From: Mercurialis annua
Lineage: Eukaryota; Streptophyta; Magnoliopsida; Malpighiales; Euphorbiaceae
Direction of reading: 5' to 3'
Assembly (NCBI RefSeq): GCF_937616625.2
Contig: NC_065570.1
Location: 53,559,665 to 53,623,664, forward strand
Length of the DNA: 64,000 nt
Shown here: positions 1-11,777 of the stretch, one piece after another
Position numbering within the stretch: the first letter of the stretch is position 1
Layout of the letters: every line of letters starts with the position of its first letter
The notes under the pieces: model-generated
Databases searched by the model: none
Told to the model about the DNA's origin: nothing
What the model saw: the letters and a program-made list of their open reading frames with translations, nothing else
Made by a program: the position numbers and the translations under genes

Positions 1-208
1 TATTTTAATAATTTATTTTATTAATTTGAAACTATTATTTTGCATGATTTCATTTTTAAAATTAAAATTTATAAAGTATATTATTGATGTATAATACACA
101 TTCGTTTTGAGAACACGCGGCACTTTAGAATTTTAAGAGATTTTTCTTTGTTTGAACTAAAAAATAGGTATATTGGAATTTTTTATTGAATAAATAGAAT
201 TAATAATA

Positions 209-483
209 CTCCCTCCGTTTCAATAGAGTTGTCCACTTTGAGAAATTTTTGTCCCAAAACTCTTGTTCACTTTCAAAAAATAACTAATTTTTACATTTAA
301 TTGTCCTATATTATCCTTATTTAAAATACACTAATGAATAAATTAAAAGTAAATTGCAAGTGGATCCTATATTAAATAGGGGTATGACAAAAAAAGTAAG
401 AAAAATTTTACAAAACCCAAAAACAATAATTGTTTTTTTTAAACTGTATAATAAAGGCAAAATGGACAACTGGACAGAGAGAG
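209..483. mobile_element. Stowaway (Tc1/mariner) MITE
   Basis: The element starts CTCCCTCCGTTTCAATAGAG and ends with the loosely complementary ACTGGACAGAGAGAG. A TA dinucleotide flanks each side (207-208 and 484-485), as in Stowaway. Internal motifs GTCCACTTT and AAATGGAC also form an inverted pair. It is non-coding; the 101-codon frame across it is chance. Confidence 0.8.
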
Positions 484-639
484 TAATATTTTTATTAATT
501 AAATGTGATAAAAGAATTTATAAAACTTGTATAATTAATATTTATGAACAATTAATAGGCCTATGTAATTTGCTGGTTTGGAAGACTTATATATATAAAA
601 ATAGATTTCTATTTTTTTTGAAAAGGGTGGGGTCCCTTC

Positions 640-1350
640 TACACCTACATTTAAGATAGGCAAAAAAACCGGTTAAACTGATTAACCGAACCGAAATCAT
701 AAAATTAAACTGAAAAATATAGTTAATCGATCCAAAAGTTTAAATTCAGATTTTAAATTTAATTTTTATGATTAATGGTTAAAGTTTAGGTTTTGGAGTT
801 TTAAAAACCGCGGTTAACCAGTTAACCGCTTTATAAATAATTTATAGTATTATAATTATAATTATATATATATTCTTTTAAAATAAAAATATATTTTTAA
901 ATAAAATATTTTTTAAATATTTTTTTGTGTTTAGAATTTTTATGTGTCTAGATTATAAAATGTATTTTATTTTAATCATTGAAAACGTATGTGTGTGTGT
1001 GTGTGTATATATATAAAAGAATTTTTTTTAATAAAATATTTATCTAATTGATTTAAAAATATATAAAATTAGTATTTTTATAATTAAATAGAATAAAAAT
1101 TAAAGTTTAATTATTAAACTATATTTAAAACTTTATCTATTAATTTTATTTTTTTATATCTAATTGTTTAATGGTTACATGATTAAAAACCGCAAAACCG
1201 AAAAATCAAACTGTTTCAAATAATTAACTGATTTAATGGTTAACTATTTAAAATTTTAAGTTTATATTTTTAATTTTAAAAATTATACTACTATATTCCA
1301 ATTTACAAATTACTTTATTGAACCTGTTAACCGGTCGGTGCCTACCTCTA
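640..1350. repeat. AACCGGTTAA-rich fold-back repeat
   Basis: Several copies of AACCGGTTAA / GGTTAACC-type motifs lie around 669-690, 806-830, 1190-1245 and 1325-1340 in very AT-rich DNA. The outer ends (AGGCAAAAAAACCGGTTAA at left, TTAACCGGTCGGTGCCT at right) are roughly inverted, suggesting a decayed DNA transposon. No convincing TSD was found. It includes a short TG run near 987-1005. Confidence 0.45.
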
Positions 1351-1448
1351 CCTACATCCGCCTCTGGTTAAATTAGACTTTTAATTGTATGTGCGCACTA
1401 AGCATTTTTGTTTGACCTTAAGTAGTTCAAAAGATTACGCAAACTGTA

Positions 1449-1456
1449 GTATTTAA
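1449..1456 (+). promoter_or_regulatory. Possible TATA element of the SRPBCC gene
   Basis: GTATTTAA lies about 45 bp before the ATG at 1500 in the short leader. It is a weak match and assigned mainly by position. Confidence 0.3.
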
Positions 1457-1499
1457 CACAATCCACACTTACGCAAACAGACCACCCAAAAAATCTCTA

Positions 1500-1997
1500 A
1501 TGACTCACGTGGCAGAAAAATCGGAGCCGAAATGGGAGGGCAAGGCCACCGTGGAGCTCAAAAGCCTCACCGCCGACCAAGTGTGGCCTGCGATAGCTGA
1601 CTTCTGCAATTTACAAAAGTGGTTTCCGAATCTCGAAACTTGTCGCCAAGTCGACGGTGAACTCGGCAAGCCTGGCCTGGTCCGCTACTGCGCTTCCATG
1701 CCTTTACCATCTGCTGACGGGTCCGGCGACACCGTGGTCAACTGGGCGAAAGAGAAGGTTGTGATGATGGATCCTGTTGAACGGTGTTTGAGGTATGAAG
1801 TTGCTGAAAATAATATGGGATTGAAGTCTTATTTGGCTACTTTTAGGGTTTGTGAACTTGGGGAAGGAGGGTGTAAGATTGAATGGTCGTTTATTTGTGA
1901 TCCGGTTGACGGAACAAGATTAGAAGATTTTCAGGCTTATCTTCAGTCTGTTCTCCACTTCATGGCTAACAGAATTGAACAACATCACTCTGTCTGA
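1500..1997 (+). CDS. Lachrymatory-factor synthase-like SRPBCC (Bet v 1 fold) protein
   Basis: Intronless 165-residue protein of the plant SRPBCC_2/polyketide-cyclase group that includes onion lachrymatory-factor synthase (LFS). The N-terminal half has a typical strand-helix pattern (KWEGKATVEL, then LTADQVWPAIADFCNLQKWF). It is followed by LVRYC (Arg62) and WAKEKV (Glu85), which sit where LFS has its catalytic Arg and Glu; that assignment is from memory of the family. The C-terminal amphipathic helix (residues 142-160) closes the ligand cavity. There is no signal peptide, so it is likely cytosolic. Such homologues occur in plants that make no lachrymatory factor, and their substrates are mostly unknown. 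AATAAA polyadenylation signals follow near 2090 and 2100. The coding DNA is clearly more GC-rich than its flanks, supporting a real gene. Confidence 0.85.
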   Translation: MTHVAEKSEPKWEGKATVELKSLTADQVWPAIADFCNLQKWFPNLETCRQVDGELGKPGLVRYCASMPLPSADGSGDTVVNWAKEKVVMMDPVERCLRYEVAENNMGLKSYLATFRVCELGEGGCKIEWSFICDPVDGTRLEDFQAYLQSVLHFMANRIEQHHSV

Positions 1998-2559
1998 AGC
2001 TCGAGGATTGTGTCCGCTACAAATTTACCGAAGCTATTCTGTATGCCAGGGCTATACTATCATTTATAGACCCAATCAATTAGAAAATGAAATAAAAGAA
2101 TAAAGACGCTTTTATTTTGAGATAAAAATGATCGAGACACTTGTCTTTTAAACTTGTTTTGAATGTCTAATATAAACTTCAAATTTCTACCCAAATTAAC
2201 TTTTTATTTTTACATTTGGATCTTCACCTCCTTCAAGCATCTCCTGTGACTTCTGCCAACGTAGGCCCATATCTGACTACATTTTCATGTGCCTTATTTC
2301 TTTTAAGTAAATTTAGTTTTGCTAAACATGCCCTGTGTTAGCAGAAGTCCTTGTGAAAAAAAATCAGAAAATTAAGCTTAATTGATTGCAGACAAAGCTT
2401 AAAATTTGAGATCTGATATGAGCAAAACTTTTATTGAGTTTTTTTTAATTAAAAACCTAAATGCTTGATCATTTGACAGATTGACCTTCAATGTACATAT
2501 TACTTCCCAAACACATTTTGGATTACAAGTACAGATAAGACATAATCTTAGACTCATCA

Positions 2560-2997
2560 ACTCATTCCAAAGGATTTTTAAATGTGTAAATACTTAGTAT
2601 AAATTTTATGTCGAAGAGAGTAAATTTTCTCTTGTATCACCAATTTTATAACTGTCACCTTGAGAAATTCTATCTTTTAAATCATTCAAAATATTTAAAG
2701 TATTATCTAAACATGAAATACTTTCAACAATAATAGGTGTAACAAATCTATAGATTCAAGACTTTATCACAATGTTGCACTTATCCCATATTTCAAACGA
2801 TCCTTTGCTAAAGCTGGAGCTGATCCATTCACGAACCTGTACTTATTCTTTAATAACAAAGCCATCTTTATTGATTGATAATTTCCTCTATTAAGAAGAA
2901 CAAATACTAACACTAGTGAAGGATATTCTCTTGGATGTAAAAAGGAGGGACTTGGCATAGGTTCATCACCTTTATAAATAGAAAAAGAAACTAACAA
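2560..2997 (-). pseudogene. Copia-type retrotransposon gag N-terminal fragment
   Basis: The frame 2997-2767 reads as the N-terminal gag region of plant Ty1/Copia elements: PSFLHPREYPSLVLVFVLLN, then GNY, MALLLKNKYRFVNGS. The usual SWSRAM segment after GNY is deleted, and the frame is shifted and stopped after about 76 codons. Homology-like text (LNILNDLKDRISQGDS, with Ser-Gln-Gly-Asp as in gag) continues in another frame to about 2560. It is a dead remnant downstream of the primer-binding-site-like motif at 3141-3149. Confidence 0.65.
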
Positions 2998-3140
2998 TAA
3001 GAAGATGGTTCAATCAATTACTGATTATTTGTTAAGAAGAATATTGATCTTTCATCATAAACAAATACTGTTTGATAGCTGACAAAAGAAAGTGAGCAAA
3101 ATAACCGTTCTGATTGAAAAAAAAAAACAGAGAGAATTTT

Positions 3141-3480
3141 CTGATACCATAAAAGAAACCATAAAATTAAGCTTTATTGATATTGGAAAAAAAAACATGT
3201 TACAAGAGTCTCTCACTTTCTATTTAGTGAAAACTTAGCTAGAAATTAATCACCTATTTCTAACTAACTATTCTAACAAACTAAGATTTCAAATAGCTGC
3301 TCCGTCACATAAAGCTTGAGACCTCGCTGGTGGCGAACACGAGAAAAACATGAGTTGAGCCAAACCTTTGCGACTGGGCTGAGAAGCAAGAAACTCTAGG
3401 AGCTAGCAATTGCATAATGTTGCAAATGCACAATGTTGCATATACAAGACAATAATAAAAGCAAGTCAAAACAATCTAGC
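3141..3480 (-). mobile_element. Copia LTR remnant with primer-binding site
   Basis: On the minus strand TGGTATCAG (3149-3141) matches the start of the initiator-Met tRNA primer site typical of Ty1/Copia elements, preceded by TTTTA. Upstream on that strand (about 3150-3480) is LTR-like sequence with CTTGTAAC and CAATAAAGCTT motifs. With the gag fragment it forms one truncated element. No 3' LTR was found. Confidence 0.55.
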
Positions 3481-3499
3481 AACATTTGTTAAAATGTTA

Positions 3500-4320
3500 T
3501 ATATTGTGAGACCTGGAATCAGTTATCAATTATTAAAATTAAGGGAAAAAGTGAAAAAATAACTTGTGTATATTTGTATATCTTGCTAACAGTTTTAATA
3601 ATTTTCAGATTTTAAAAGTAATCCTAACAGATTCAAAAACTATTAAATAAATTCAATCTCTCAAATTCTCTTTTTCTCTTCCTCTCTCTTTTAAAGAAAC
3701 CTTAAACGCACTCCTATGTTGGGGGATGGTTTTAGGCCAATCGTACTCGTTGTTTGGAGGTGCTTTGTTTGGCTATTTTAAAAATTACCTACCCACCTCT
3801 AATTTTTTTTATTTTTACAATAAATTAATATTTCTCACCTTATATTATTAATTTTTGTGTCATTTTCCTATTGATTTTTTAGTTTATCTCAAATATGTGT
3901 TATGTTTTTTCTCTAAATATGAAGCTTTTACAAGATATTCTGTGTTGTAGATCACTTGATGATGTCCGCAACAAGTGGATCGTCCATTTCAGATTTCCTG
4001 TTTTTGCATTTTTGTATACAAAATTAATTTACTAATTTTGTTGCAATTTTTTTTGGACTTGCAAAGTTGTATACCCATTGGACTAGATCCGTATATGGCT
4101 TTAGTTTGTTTTTTTGGATTAATGTAGTAGATCGTATTTTTGTTATATGTTATTTGCTAGAAACCCCCAAAATTAGGTAATTGTCTAAACTTACATGTTT
4201 TGTACTTGTCATGATCAATCAGATAGAGTTATATTTCAGTCAATATATTATAACATTTATATTATTTCAAGTTATTTTTATCATATTTCCAGTTTTGCCA
4301 TTGTTTTCCAATTTTGATAT
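3500..4320. other. AT-rich intergenic DNA, no gene seen
   Basis: Low-complexity AT-rich sequence between the Copia remnant and the first Helitron. Only short chance frames are present. I see no RNA gene or clear repeat boundary. Confidence 0.5.
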
Positions 4321-4321
4321 A

Positions 4322-4883
4322 CTAGTTTCGCATTACGTGCTATGCACGTGGCTCGTAACGTAACTCGTCAATGTACATATTTGTAAATTTATTATAATTA
4401 TATTAATATTTTATTTATAATTAATATTAAATTAGTTAAAAAAATTTGTAAAAGTAAATATAATATATCCGGTTATTAATTTTTTTTTCCATACTGAATT
4501 TATTCTTCTTTTGGTTTTATAATAAGCATAATTAAATAATTAACTTAATTTTATTAATAATATCTTTAAAAATAATAAGATTGAAATTTAAATATAATAT
4601 ATTGACCAAATACAGTGTTTTAATTTTGTAGTTCAATTAAACTAAAAGATAGATATTCCTACTAATTTGGAGACAATTTAGTTATTTTTTACATACTAAA
4701 AATTAAATTGGAGATAATTTAGCTACCTATTCTAATTAGGACTTTAATTATAATAGTGATTAATTAAATAACTAATTAGTTAATGACTATAAAACCTTTA
4801 TTTAGTAATAAACTGAAAAGGATTATTCAGTAAATTTGCCTGTCCCCCCTCCCCCCCATCCGTGCTTTTATATATAGTATAGA
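4322..4883 (-). mobile_element. Non-autonomous Helitron, copy 1
   Basis: Read on the minus strand, the element begins TCTATACTATATATAAAAGC (from 4883) and ends CTAG (4325-4322). The 3' end has a hairpin ACGTGC-ATA-GCACGT about nine bases before CTAG. It sits exactly between A and T (4884 and 4321 on the plus strand), with no target duplication. TC start, subterminal hairpin, CTRR end and A/T insertion are the Helitron signature. It is 562 bp with no coding capacity, and nearly the same as copy 3 at 21385-21942. Confidence 0.9.
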
Positions 4884-4936
4884 TGTATGGGAGCGGACAA
4901 TTATATCTGTTATTATATGCATAACTTGATATATCA

Positions 4937-6728
4937 GGCTAAACCCATACTAAGACCCATGTACTATACGACTTTTATTCAGGAGGCCCTTATTTCGAAA
5001 AACTTATTTCCCCGATCCTTGTACTTGTCATTTTCGAAATTTTGATGCCCTTTTCTGGACATAACTCGGCAAGTGTATCTCACTTGCCGTTAACTAATAA
5101 AAATTGCCGTTGACTAATAAAAATCACCGTTAACTATAACTTTTTCATATATAATTTTACATATGCCACTTCACGGTTTTATTTAAAAGTTTGAGGGAGC
5201 AAACTTGCCATTTTACCATCTTCTCCAAAACTTCATTATTTTCTCCGAAACTCAATTTTGAACGGCACCACTGCCCCTCATGCCTCAGCTCCCAATCTCC
5301 ATTTACTATTCCCTGTCATAACTATGATCTTCCTTTTCTTCTTCGTTAACTTCTTTACCGACCCTGATTCTCATCACAACAACAACAATAGCAACTCTGA
5401 TCATCGCCGCTGCCGGTAAAGAATACTTGGCCGGAATCTCTCATTCTTGTATTGTTTGCTATCCTCTGTGGGATATTTGCTAAAAGAAACACCAACGATT
5501 CTACAACTTCCAACGACGACTGTATCACATGCGCTGCAACTCTTCCAATTCTAACTCATGCAGGACTCTTTTTCATCCATTGAAAAAGTTATTGTTAGTA
5601 ACTGACAATAAATTCACTCACTCGTTATCACAAACCACGCATTCCTCGCTACAGTTCTCATAGAAAAATCTTAATTTGTCTTTAATCGATTATGCTCGCC
5701 AAGTGTTTGATTAAATTCCTCAACCAGGTCAAGTTCTTTATAACTCTCTTATTTCTAAATACTTTAAACTTTCTTTATATAAGGGAGTACTAAAATTATT
5801 TTGTTCAACCAATGCATCATAGTTATACTTCAGATTTGTTTTACGGCTCCGCTTGTTATCAAAGCTTGCTCTTCACCCCTTGCTATTGATGTAGGAAAAC
5901 ATGTTTATTCTTTGGCTGTAACTTATGGTGTCGATTGCAATGTTTATGTTCCAACTTTTTTCATGGAATTTTATGCAAAAATTGGTGAGTTGGGTTATGC
6001 AAAACAAGTTTCTGATGGAATTTTGGTTAAGGATCTTATTAGTTATAACTATTTGATTACTCGGTATTCAAAAGGTGAGACGTTGTGACTGCGGGGAAGT
6101 TTACCCGAGTCTAAGTTTTTATCAAACCTTTTACGTTTAATGCATAGTTCATATAGAAAAACAATTAAAGGCGATGAACATAGGCTAGTGACTTCCATGG
6201 AACTTTTTTTTAACCATGCTAATTGTCTTCCTCTAATGTTTGATGTGGAAATTGTGTTAATAAAAAATAAATTGACTCACATGTAGGAAAAACTATTTAT
6301 AAGCATGAATTCCCTTTTTGCTTATAGTTCATCCATGAATGCATTGATGTTATTACTGGAAAAATCAAAGAGTTATAATTTTTGTTAAAGGGCTTAAAAG
6401 ACCACTTTAATTTTACTAATCCAGTTTGTTTTTACCTTTTTAAACATTAAGGGCTAGTTTATTCCCCCTGTATACATTAAGGGCATATCTGCCCTTTTTT
6501 CCTTGATTAACAACTTCATGACACGTGGATTTAAAATTTTCATGTGATACTCGTTTGCTTTCCCACTCTCGCTAACGGCAAGTGAGATACACTTGCCGAG
6601 TTCTGTCCAGAAAAGGGCATCAAAATTTCGAAAATGACAAGTACAAGGATCGGGGAAATAAGTTTTTCGAGATAAGGGCCTCCTGAACAAAAATCATATT
6701 GTATAGGGGCCTCAGTATGGGTTTGGCC
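4937..6728. mobile_element. Pack-MULE-like element with ~165-bp terminal inverted repeats
   Basis: The left end (from GGCTAAACCCATAC) and right end (to GTATGGGTTTGGCC) are long inverted repeats sharing GGAGGCCCTTAT, TTTCCCCGATCCTTGTACTT, TTGATGCCCTTTTCTGGAC and CGGCAAGTGTATCTCACTTG. The flanking nonamers gatatatca and tatatttaa match at six of nine positions, a decayed Mutator-type TSD. Between the repeats lies host-like sequence: a PPR-type fragment (5801-6088) and a second fragment near 5270-5420 that could encode a hydrophobic stretch (TMIFLFFFVNFF). There is no transposase, so it would have moved in trans. Confidence 0.75.
5801..6088 (+). pseudogene. Captured pentatricopeptide-repeat (PPR) gene fragment
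   Basis: From about residue 15 the frame reads like the middle of a plant PLS-class PPR protein: APLVIKACSSPLAIDVGKHV, then VYVPTFFMEFYAKIGELGYA, then DGILVKDLISYNYLITRYSK. These match the PPR helix-pair pattern (VIKAC, G..VH, FY.K.G....A..VFD, D..SYN.LI.GYSK). Only about two repeats are present, with no start or C-terminal domain. It lies wholly between the MULE repeats, so capture by the transposon is the simplest reading. No promoter or protein product is implied. Confidence 0.75.
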
Positions 6729-7095
6729 TATATTTAAATAGGATAATAACAATAAATTGAAGAAATTAATAAAATGGAAATTCTCTCGAGTTGGTTGTGC
6801 TACAAACCCTTATTTTTCATCCAAATTCAATCAATTACTGATTATTTTCGTCCCAGTATACTAAAAGATCTTGCAACAAGGCAGCTCATTGTTTGGCTCA
6901 ACAAGTTAAATTTTTCTCTAGTCTTCCTATGGTTTAGCTGGTTTTGTCTATTTTATTGTAATTCTTTTACACTTAACATTAGTCTACCTGTTAAACAAAT
7001 GTTTTTTTTTTGAAATCACCTGTTAAACAAATGTTAAACTTGCCATATTAATATTTATTTTCTAGTATATTTGTTTAATGAAATATATTTATATA

Positions 7096-7096
7096 T

Positions 7097-7139
<43 letters not shown>

Positions 7140-7140
7140 A
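7096..7140. repeat. (GATA)n microsatellite
   Basis: About ten tandem ATAG units, with one interruption (ATAA), follow a short TA run. Confidence 0.95.
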
Positions 7141-7317
7141 TACTCTAATAGATGTTGGATATTAACAAATAGAAATCTTTCTCGTACCTTATTAAAAAAT
7201 TAGATATCAACTCCCTAAATGCTAACATGGTCGATTAAATTATTAAAACAAATTTTCAATAGGTAAAATGCATTTTTTAGAAATTGTATTGAAAGAGTCT
7301 TTAAACATTAAAAAATA

Positions 7318-7626
7318 GGGTTAATGTCATAAAAATTCACCAACTTTACACGTTTTCTCATTTTAATCATGTAGTTTAAATTTTCTCATTTTTATACACG
7401 AACTAACACTTTTTCTCAAATTCATGCATGTTGCTGAGCTGTTATGATTCTATTGGTGCAATTCAGTGAGGTAGAGAGCATTATACACTAATGAATGAGT
7501 GTCACCTCAGCACCGTGCATGAATTTGAAAAAAAGTGGTAGTTCGTGTATGAAAATGAGAAAATTTAAACTGCGTGATTAAAATGAGAAAACATGTAAAG
7601 TTCATGATTTCTTTTGACATTAACCC
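7318..7626. mobile_element. MULE-type MITE with 9-bp TSD
   Basis: It starts GGGTTAATGTCATAAAAATT and ends with the complement (TTTGACATTAACCC). The arms are inverted over more than 100 bp. A perfect nonamer TAAAAAATA flanks both sides (7309-7317 and 7627-7635). Same family as 8201-8571, 36862-37150 and 55511-55891. Confidence 0.9.
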
Positions 7627-8200
7627 TAAAAAATAAGATGGACCAATGAATTATAACTCAAATGATATAAGCATTCTCTAAAAATCGGAAATTCAATTTC
7701 TCCTACGTGCATTTTTCCTTCCTAATGATAAAAAAAATACGGTACGATTGAGAATGTCATATCCATTTTATATACAAAGAGCTATTATTGTTATATCAAT
7801 GGACTTGCAAAATTATATTCCAAAGAAAACTTTGGAGGATTCAACAATCTCACATCTAGATCAAAATCCTAATTTATACTTCAAAGTGCTCATAATTTAT
7901 TGAGCAGTAAGTGATTTATAAGCTAACTAATAATTAATTTTTGAATATCTAATAATTTTAATGAAACTTTTTAAATGTAAATATCCATTGATAAATATTT
8001 TACTACTTTGATTATATATTGATTAATTTATCTCATAATTTTTTTATATATAAAAAGAATAAGTAACAATTATATATAAAAATTATATATATATTAGTCA
8101 TTTTACTAACAAATAACAACAATTCCATTAAAGAGAATAACCGAATCAAACAACGCCAATTTAGTTTTTTGAATTTTTTTTATCTCATATTTATTAATTA

Positions 8201-8571
8201 GGGTAATATCATAAAAATTCACTAATTCTCAATTTAATCACGTCTTTTAAATCATGTCATAAAAATATATCAATTTCAGTTTTTTCTCAAATTCATATAT
8301 AATTTTGACATGTTACTCATTCAATGGTTAAAAATGACATTCACCTCCATTTTTTTTTTCAAATTCATACATATGGCGTTGACGTGCCACGCATTTATTG
8401 GTTAAAAATGACCTCCACCTCAGCAAATTACACCAATGAATGAGTGTCAACTCAGCATCATGTATAGATTTGAAAAAAAATAAAAATTAATATATTTTTA
8501 TAATAATTTTTAAAAAGCATGATTAAATTGAGAAAACGTGTAAAGTTAGTGAACTTTTATTACATTAACCC
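8201..8571. mobile_element. MULE-type MITE, related copy
   Basis: Left end GGGTAATATCATAAAAATTC and right end TTTTATTACATTAACCC are inverted, and the inner arms resemble the element at 7318. Flanking decamers ttattaatta and atattaatta differ at one base. Internal duplications of the tail (CAAATTCATACAT-type motifs) are visible. Confidence 0.75.
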
Positions 8572-8649
8572 ATATTAATTATAGGAAACAACCGCTCTTT
8601 TTGTCTTAAATCTGTTTGTAAATTATAAAATGAATCCATATAATCATAA

Positions 8650-9118
8650 ACCCTTAACTATTTTTCATAAAAAAAAAACATGAAGATAGATAAAATGATC
8701 ATATTCCTTTTAAAATTACTATTTATCTAATTTTTTTTATTTTAATTCATATAACTTTTTTTTGAGAATATTTTAATTCATATAACTGAACCCTAACAAA
8801 ATCAGATATTTAATATTTAAATATCTACAGAAATAATAAGTTTTTGCAAGGATCACAACATAAGTAGCAGTCGTAATTCTCACGCCTCAATTCTATGCAT
8901 TCTTAGGCTCATTTTTGTGATGCATTCAATAAATACGAACCAAACGTTTCAAAAGGAAAACCTGTAGTATAAGCAAAGCATATAGCATAATTACAAGTTC
9001 CATATATGCAATGCCGAATTTGGGCGAAAAATTGAACCCTTGAAATTTCTTTATAATCTACCTGTAGCTATCAACATTTCAAACTTGGGACTAATCACCT
9101 CCAGATCAAGCAGATAAT
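8650..9118. other. Downstream flank of the hydrolase gene
   Basis: AT-rich DNA, becoming more balanced in base content near 8860-9118. The latter part is probably the 3' UTR of the minus-strand hydrolase gene. No other feature was recognised. Confidence 0.4.
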
Positions 9119-9639
9119 CTACCAAGCAATTTCAGATTTGGTTCCCAGTTTCTTCTCCATCCAGCTCACGATTTCCTGCCCAATCTCCTCGCGTTCGGGC
9201 TCAAAGAGGAGATCATGCAAGAATCCGTCGTAAAGCCTTATGTCTTTGAACTTAGAGGCTGCCTGATTGTATAAATCCTGAGATGCTAGTGGATCTGTCA
9301 CTTTATCAGCCGTTCCATGGAGAACAAAGAACGGTACTGTAACTGACTTGAAGTTACGCAACAAGTAAGCGGATATACGCAGTATCTCATGGCCAGTTCG
9401 AACCCTAATAGGCCCTGTATAAACCAATGGATCAGAGTATTTGGCCAGAAGTGCGGCCGGATCTCTGGAAACTGGAATGCCCCTTTTGTTGGCTCCTTTA
9501 AATTGGAACCTTGGAGCAAGCAGAGAAAAAATAGGAGCCACAGCCTGCAATATGAAACCAGCATATTAGTTTCGTAAATAGCACTAGAACCACATCAATA
9601 GTGAATACAAAATTACCATTAAAAGATGCTAAACATGAG

Positions 9640-9703
<64 letters not shown>

Positions 9704-11111
9704 CAGATTTCAATAAAGAACAGGGACGGCTAATTTGACTAAGAAGTAGGAATACATTGTGCCAGATCGATGAGAGAACACTTACCCCAACAATAGGATG
9801 TGCTGGCTTAACACGTAAAGCTGGTGAGGTCAGTACAATTCCCTCCAGCATGTCCTCTATGCGAGGATATGTTGCAGCCTACATCAGCATTTCAGAATCT
9901 CAATTTATATAAAACACCAAACAACCAAAACAACCTATCATTTGCATCTAGGTGTATCTCACCTTTAGAACCACAGCTCCTCCGGTTGAGTGACCGAAAA
10001 GGAAGCAGGGTACCTCAGGGTGCTCTGACTTTATCTTTTCCAAGAATGCCCCCTGTTTAAACAGAGACAAATCATCAGAATACTATACACAATAAACAAA
10101 CTACATATTCAACACTGAAATAAAATGGTGTATTGGTTTACAAGAGCAAGACATGCCTAAACGAAATCAACACATTGTAATTAAGTGGCAAGGCAAATGA
10201 TGAAAAAGGCGAATACTTACAGTGTCTGCAACAACATGGTCTAGAGAAGGAACATATCCATGCAACCCATCACTCCCACCATGACCTATGTCAATCCCAT
10301 ATAGATCAAACAATCAAGCTCATCAACAAGAATAAAACAATCAATAAGTAAAGAGGACATGCAAAACTACAAATCTTCCCCATTCTTTAGGTACCTATCC
10401 AATCCATTGCATAGACTCCAAAGTTGCAAGATGTTAGTTGCTTAGCAAACTGAGCATATCTTCCACTTCAAAATCAACACAACAAACGAAGGGAATGTCA
10501 AAAACACTTCTCAAACAATAAATTAAGATAGACTTACATAAATACAAAAGAAATGAAAGTATTGATTTTATTACCTGTGTTCATTCAGCCCATGAATAAT
10601 TATCAAAATGCCCCTGTAATCGCAAAGAAAACATTCTCAACGTTTCAATCTTAAACAAATGTCGTCACAGAACGGGACATGATTTTGCAATAATTCAATT
10701 CAATTGTTCAACTTATGCACATAATTAAAAAGCTTACTTCAAATGACCGTTGACGGGCAACCATGACCTGCAAAAGAGAGAATTCCGTCTAACACCGAAA
10801 AAGAAAAAAGTATTCCATTCGCACCGGTAGTCCAAGTCACCGGTCAACATATCAATATCCTCAGCAAGTGCTCTTCTTCTCAAAGTATCCTCCTCTTCAA
10901 GCCTCCACAACGACCGCCGCTTCATCGAAGATGAACCCGCCGGAATCCCCGATTCCGCGGTCTGAGGAAGGCGGCGGCGAGGGAGAATAATTAAAATTAG
11001 AGAAAGAAAAATCGTTTGGAGAAAAACAAGAAATGTCCTTAGGGTTTTAAGAATCGGAATGATGCGATTGCTCGCTCCTGATGTTAACGGCTCCATCTCC
11101 GCCGTTGACAT
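9119..11111 (-). CDS. Alpha/beta hydrolase, monoacylglycerol-lipase-like (7 exons)
   Basis: Exons read on the minus strand: 11111-10738, 10613-10575, 10465-10395, 10285-10221, 10052-9963, 9878-9786 and 9544-9119. All introns are GT-AG, and the joined frame is open for 385 codons. Residues 21-43 form a hydrophobic segment followed by arginines, suggesting membrane anchoring. The hydrolase core has HGLNEHSGRY (132-141, oxyanion region), GHSTGG with nucleophile Ser205, HGTAD (Asp324) and FLHD (His354), giving the full triad. This is the hydrolase_4 / serine aminopeptidase S33 group, which in plants includes monoacylglycerol lipases and caffeoyl-shikimate-esterase-like enzymes; the exact substrate cannot be read. 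The start was set at the ATG preceding EPLTSGASNRIIP, which I recall as conserved in relatives. An in-frame ATG at 11156 is the alternative. Intron 6 carries a long TA run. Confidence 0.88.
9644..9700. repeat. (TA)n microsatellite in hydrolase intron 6
   Basis: About 28 uninterrupted TA units between the exons ending at 9786 and starting at 9544. Likely length-polymorphic. Confidence 0.95.
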
Positions 11112-11239
11112 AATCCGCCGGCCGAGATGGATACGAAACTGGACTCCGGTAAGCAAATTTGGGAGAGAGAAATGGAGGTGAGAGAATGGGTACTAAAATG
11201 GTGTAGAGAGAGAGATTTAGGGCGTTATGCAAGGGAAAG

Positions 11240-11770
11240 TATTTATAGGATAAAATGAAACATAACAGACAAAGAAAAATGGTAAGAAATAGTATCAGAT
11301 ATGGTTAGCTGAGATGCAAGTATGGTACGAGTAGGTTGACGGAATGGCGGTTGATGACGTTGACGTATTTTGATTGGTGAATGGCGTTGCTAGGGATTTA
11401 TGGAGAGTCAGGTGGAGGATTATGGTTGGGGGTATGTAGGTTGGAACTCTAGGCTTGATTATATGGAATTATGATTGGGAATGTTTATTAATTTGGTGGC
11501 TGAGAAAGGAAGGTGTTCGAAGGTGAGGGCTGTGTATAGACAGCTTGGAGTGGCAAAAGTACACATTCACTAGCAAAAGAATTTATTTTTTCCTAAATGG
11601 GAAGCAAAATGAAATTTTCATCATAATTTTTGAATTGATTTTTTATATAACGGGTGAGAGGTTAAACTTTTTCCTTTTGATAATTGGAGAGGGGGAGCGT
11701 TTGTAGAAAAAATCGAACGCACTGCCTATTAGTTTGTTGCCATTGTTTATAGCATTTGAATTATAACTCA
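11240..11770. other. Upstream region of the hydrolase gene
   Basis: Divergent flank of the minus-strand hydrolase gene with more balanced base content than the surrounding DNA. It probably holds the promoter, but I could not name an element. No coding region was recognised. Confidence 0.4.
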
Positions 11771-11777
11771 TTGGTAA

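Noticed and set aside
6454..6752. Two overlapping minus-strand frames of 70-78 codons
   Set aside because: They lie in the right terminal inverted repeat of the Pack-MULE-like element. The same text appears inverted at the left end, so these are transposon ends.
9298..9577. Alternative frames overlapping the last hydrolase exon
   Set aside because: Shadows of the spliced hydrolase gene, whose triad residues and splice sites agree with the other frame.
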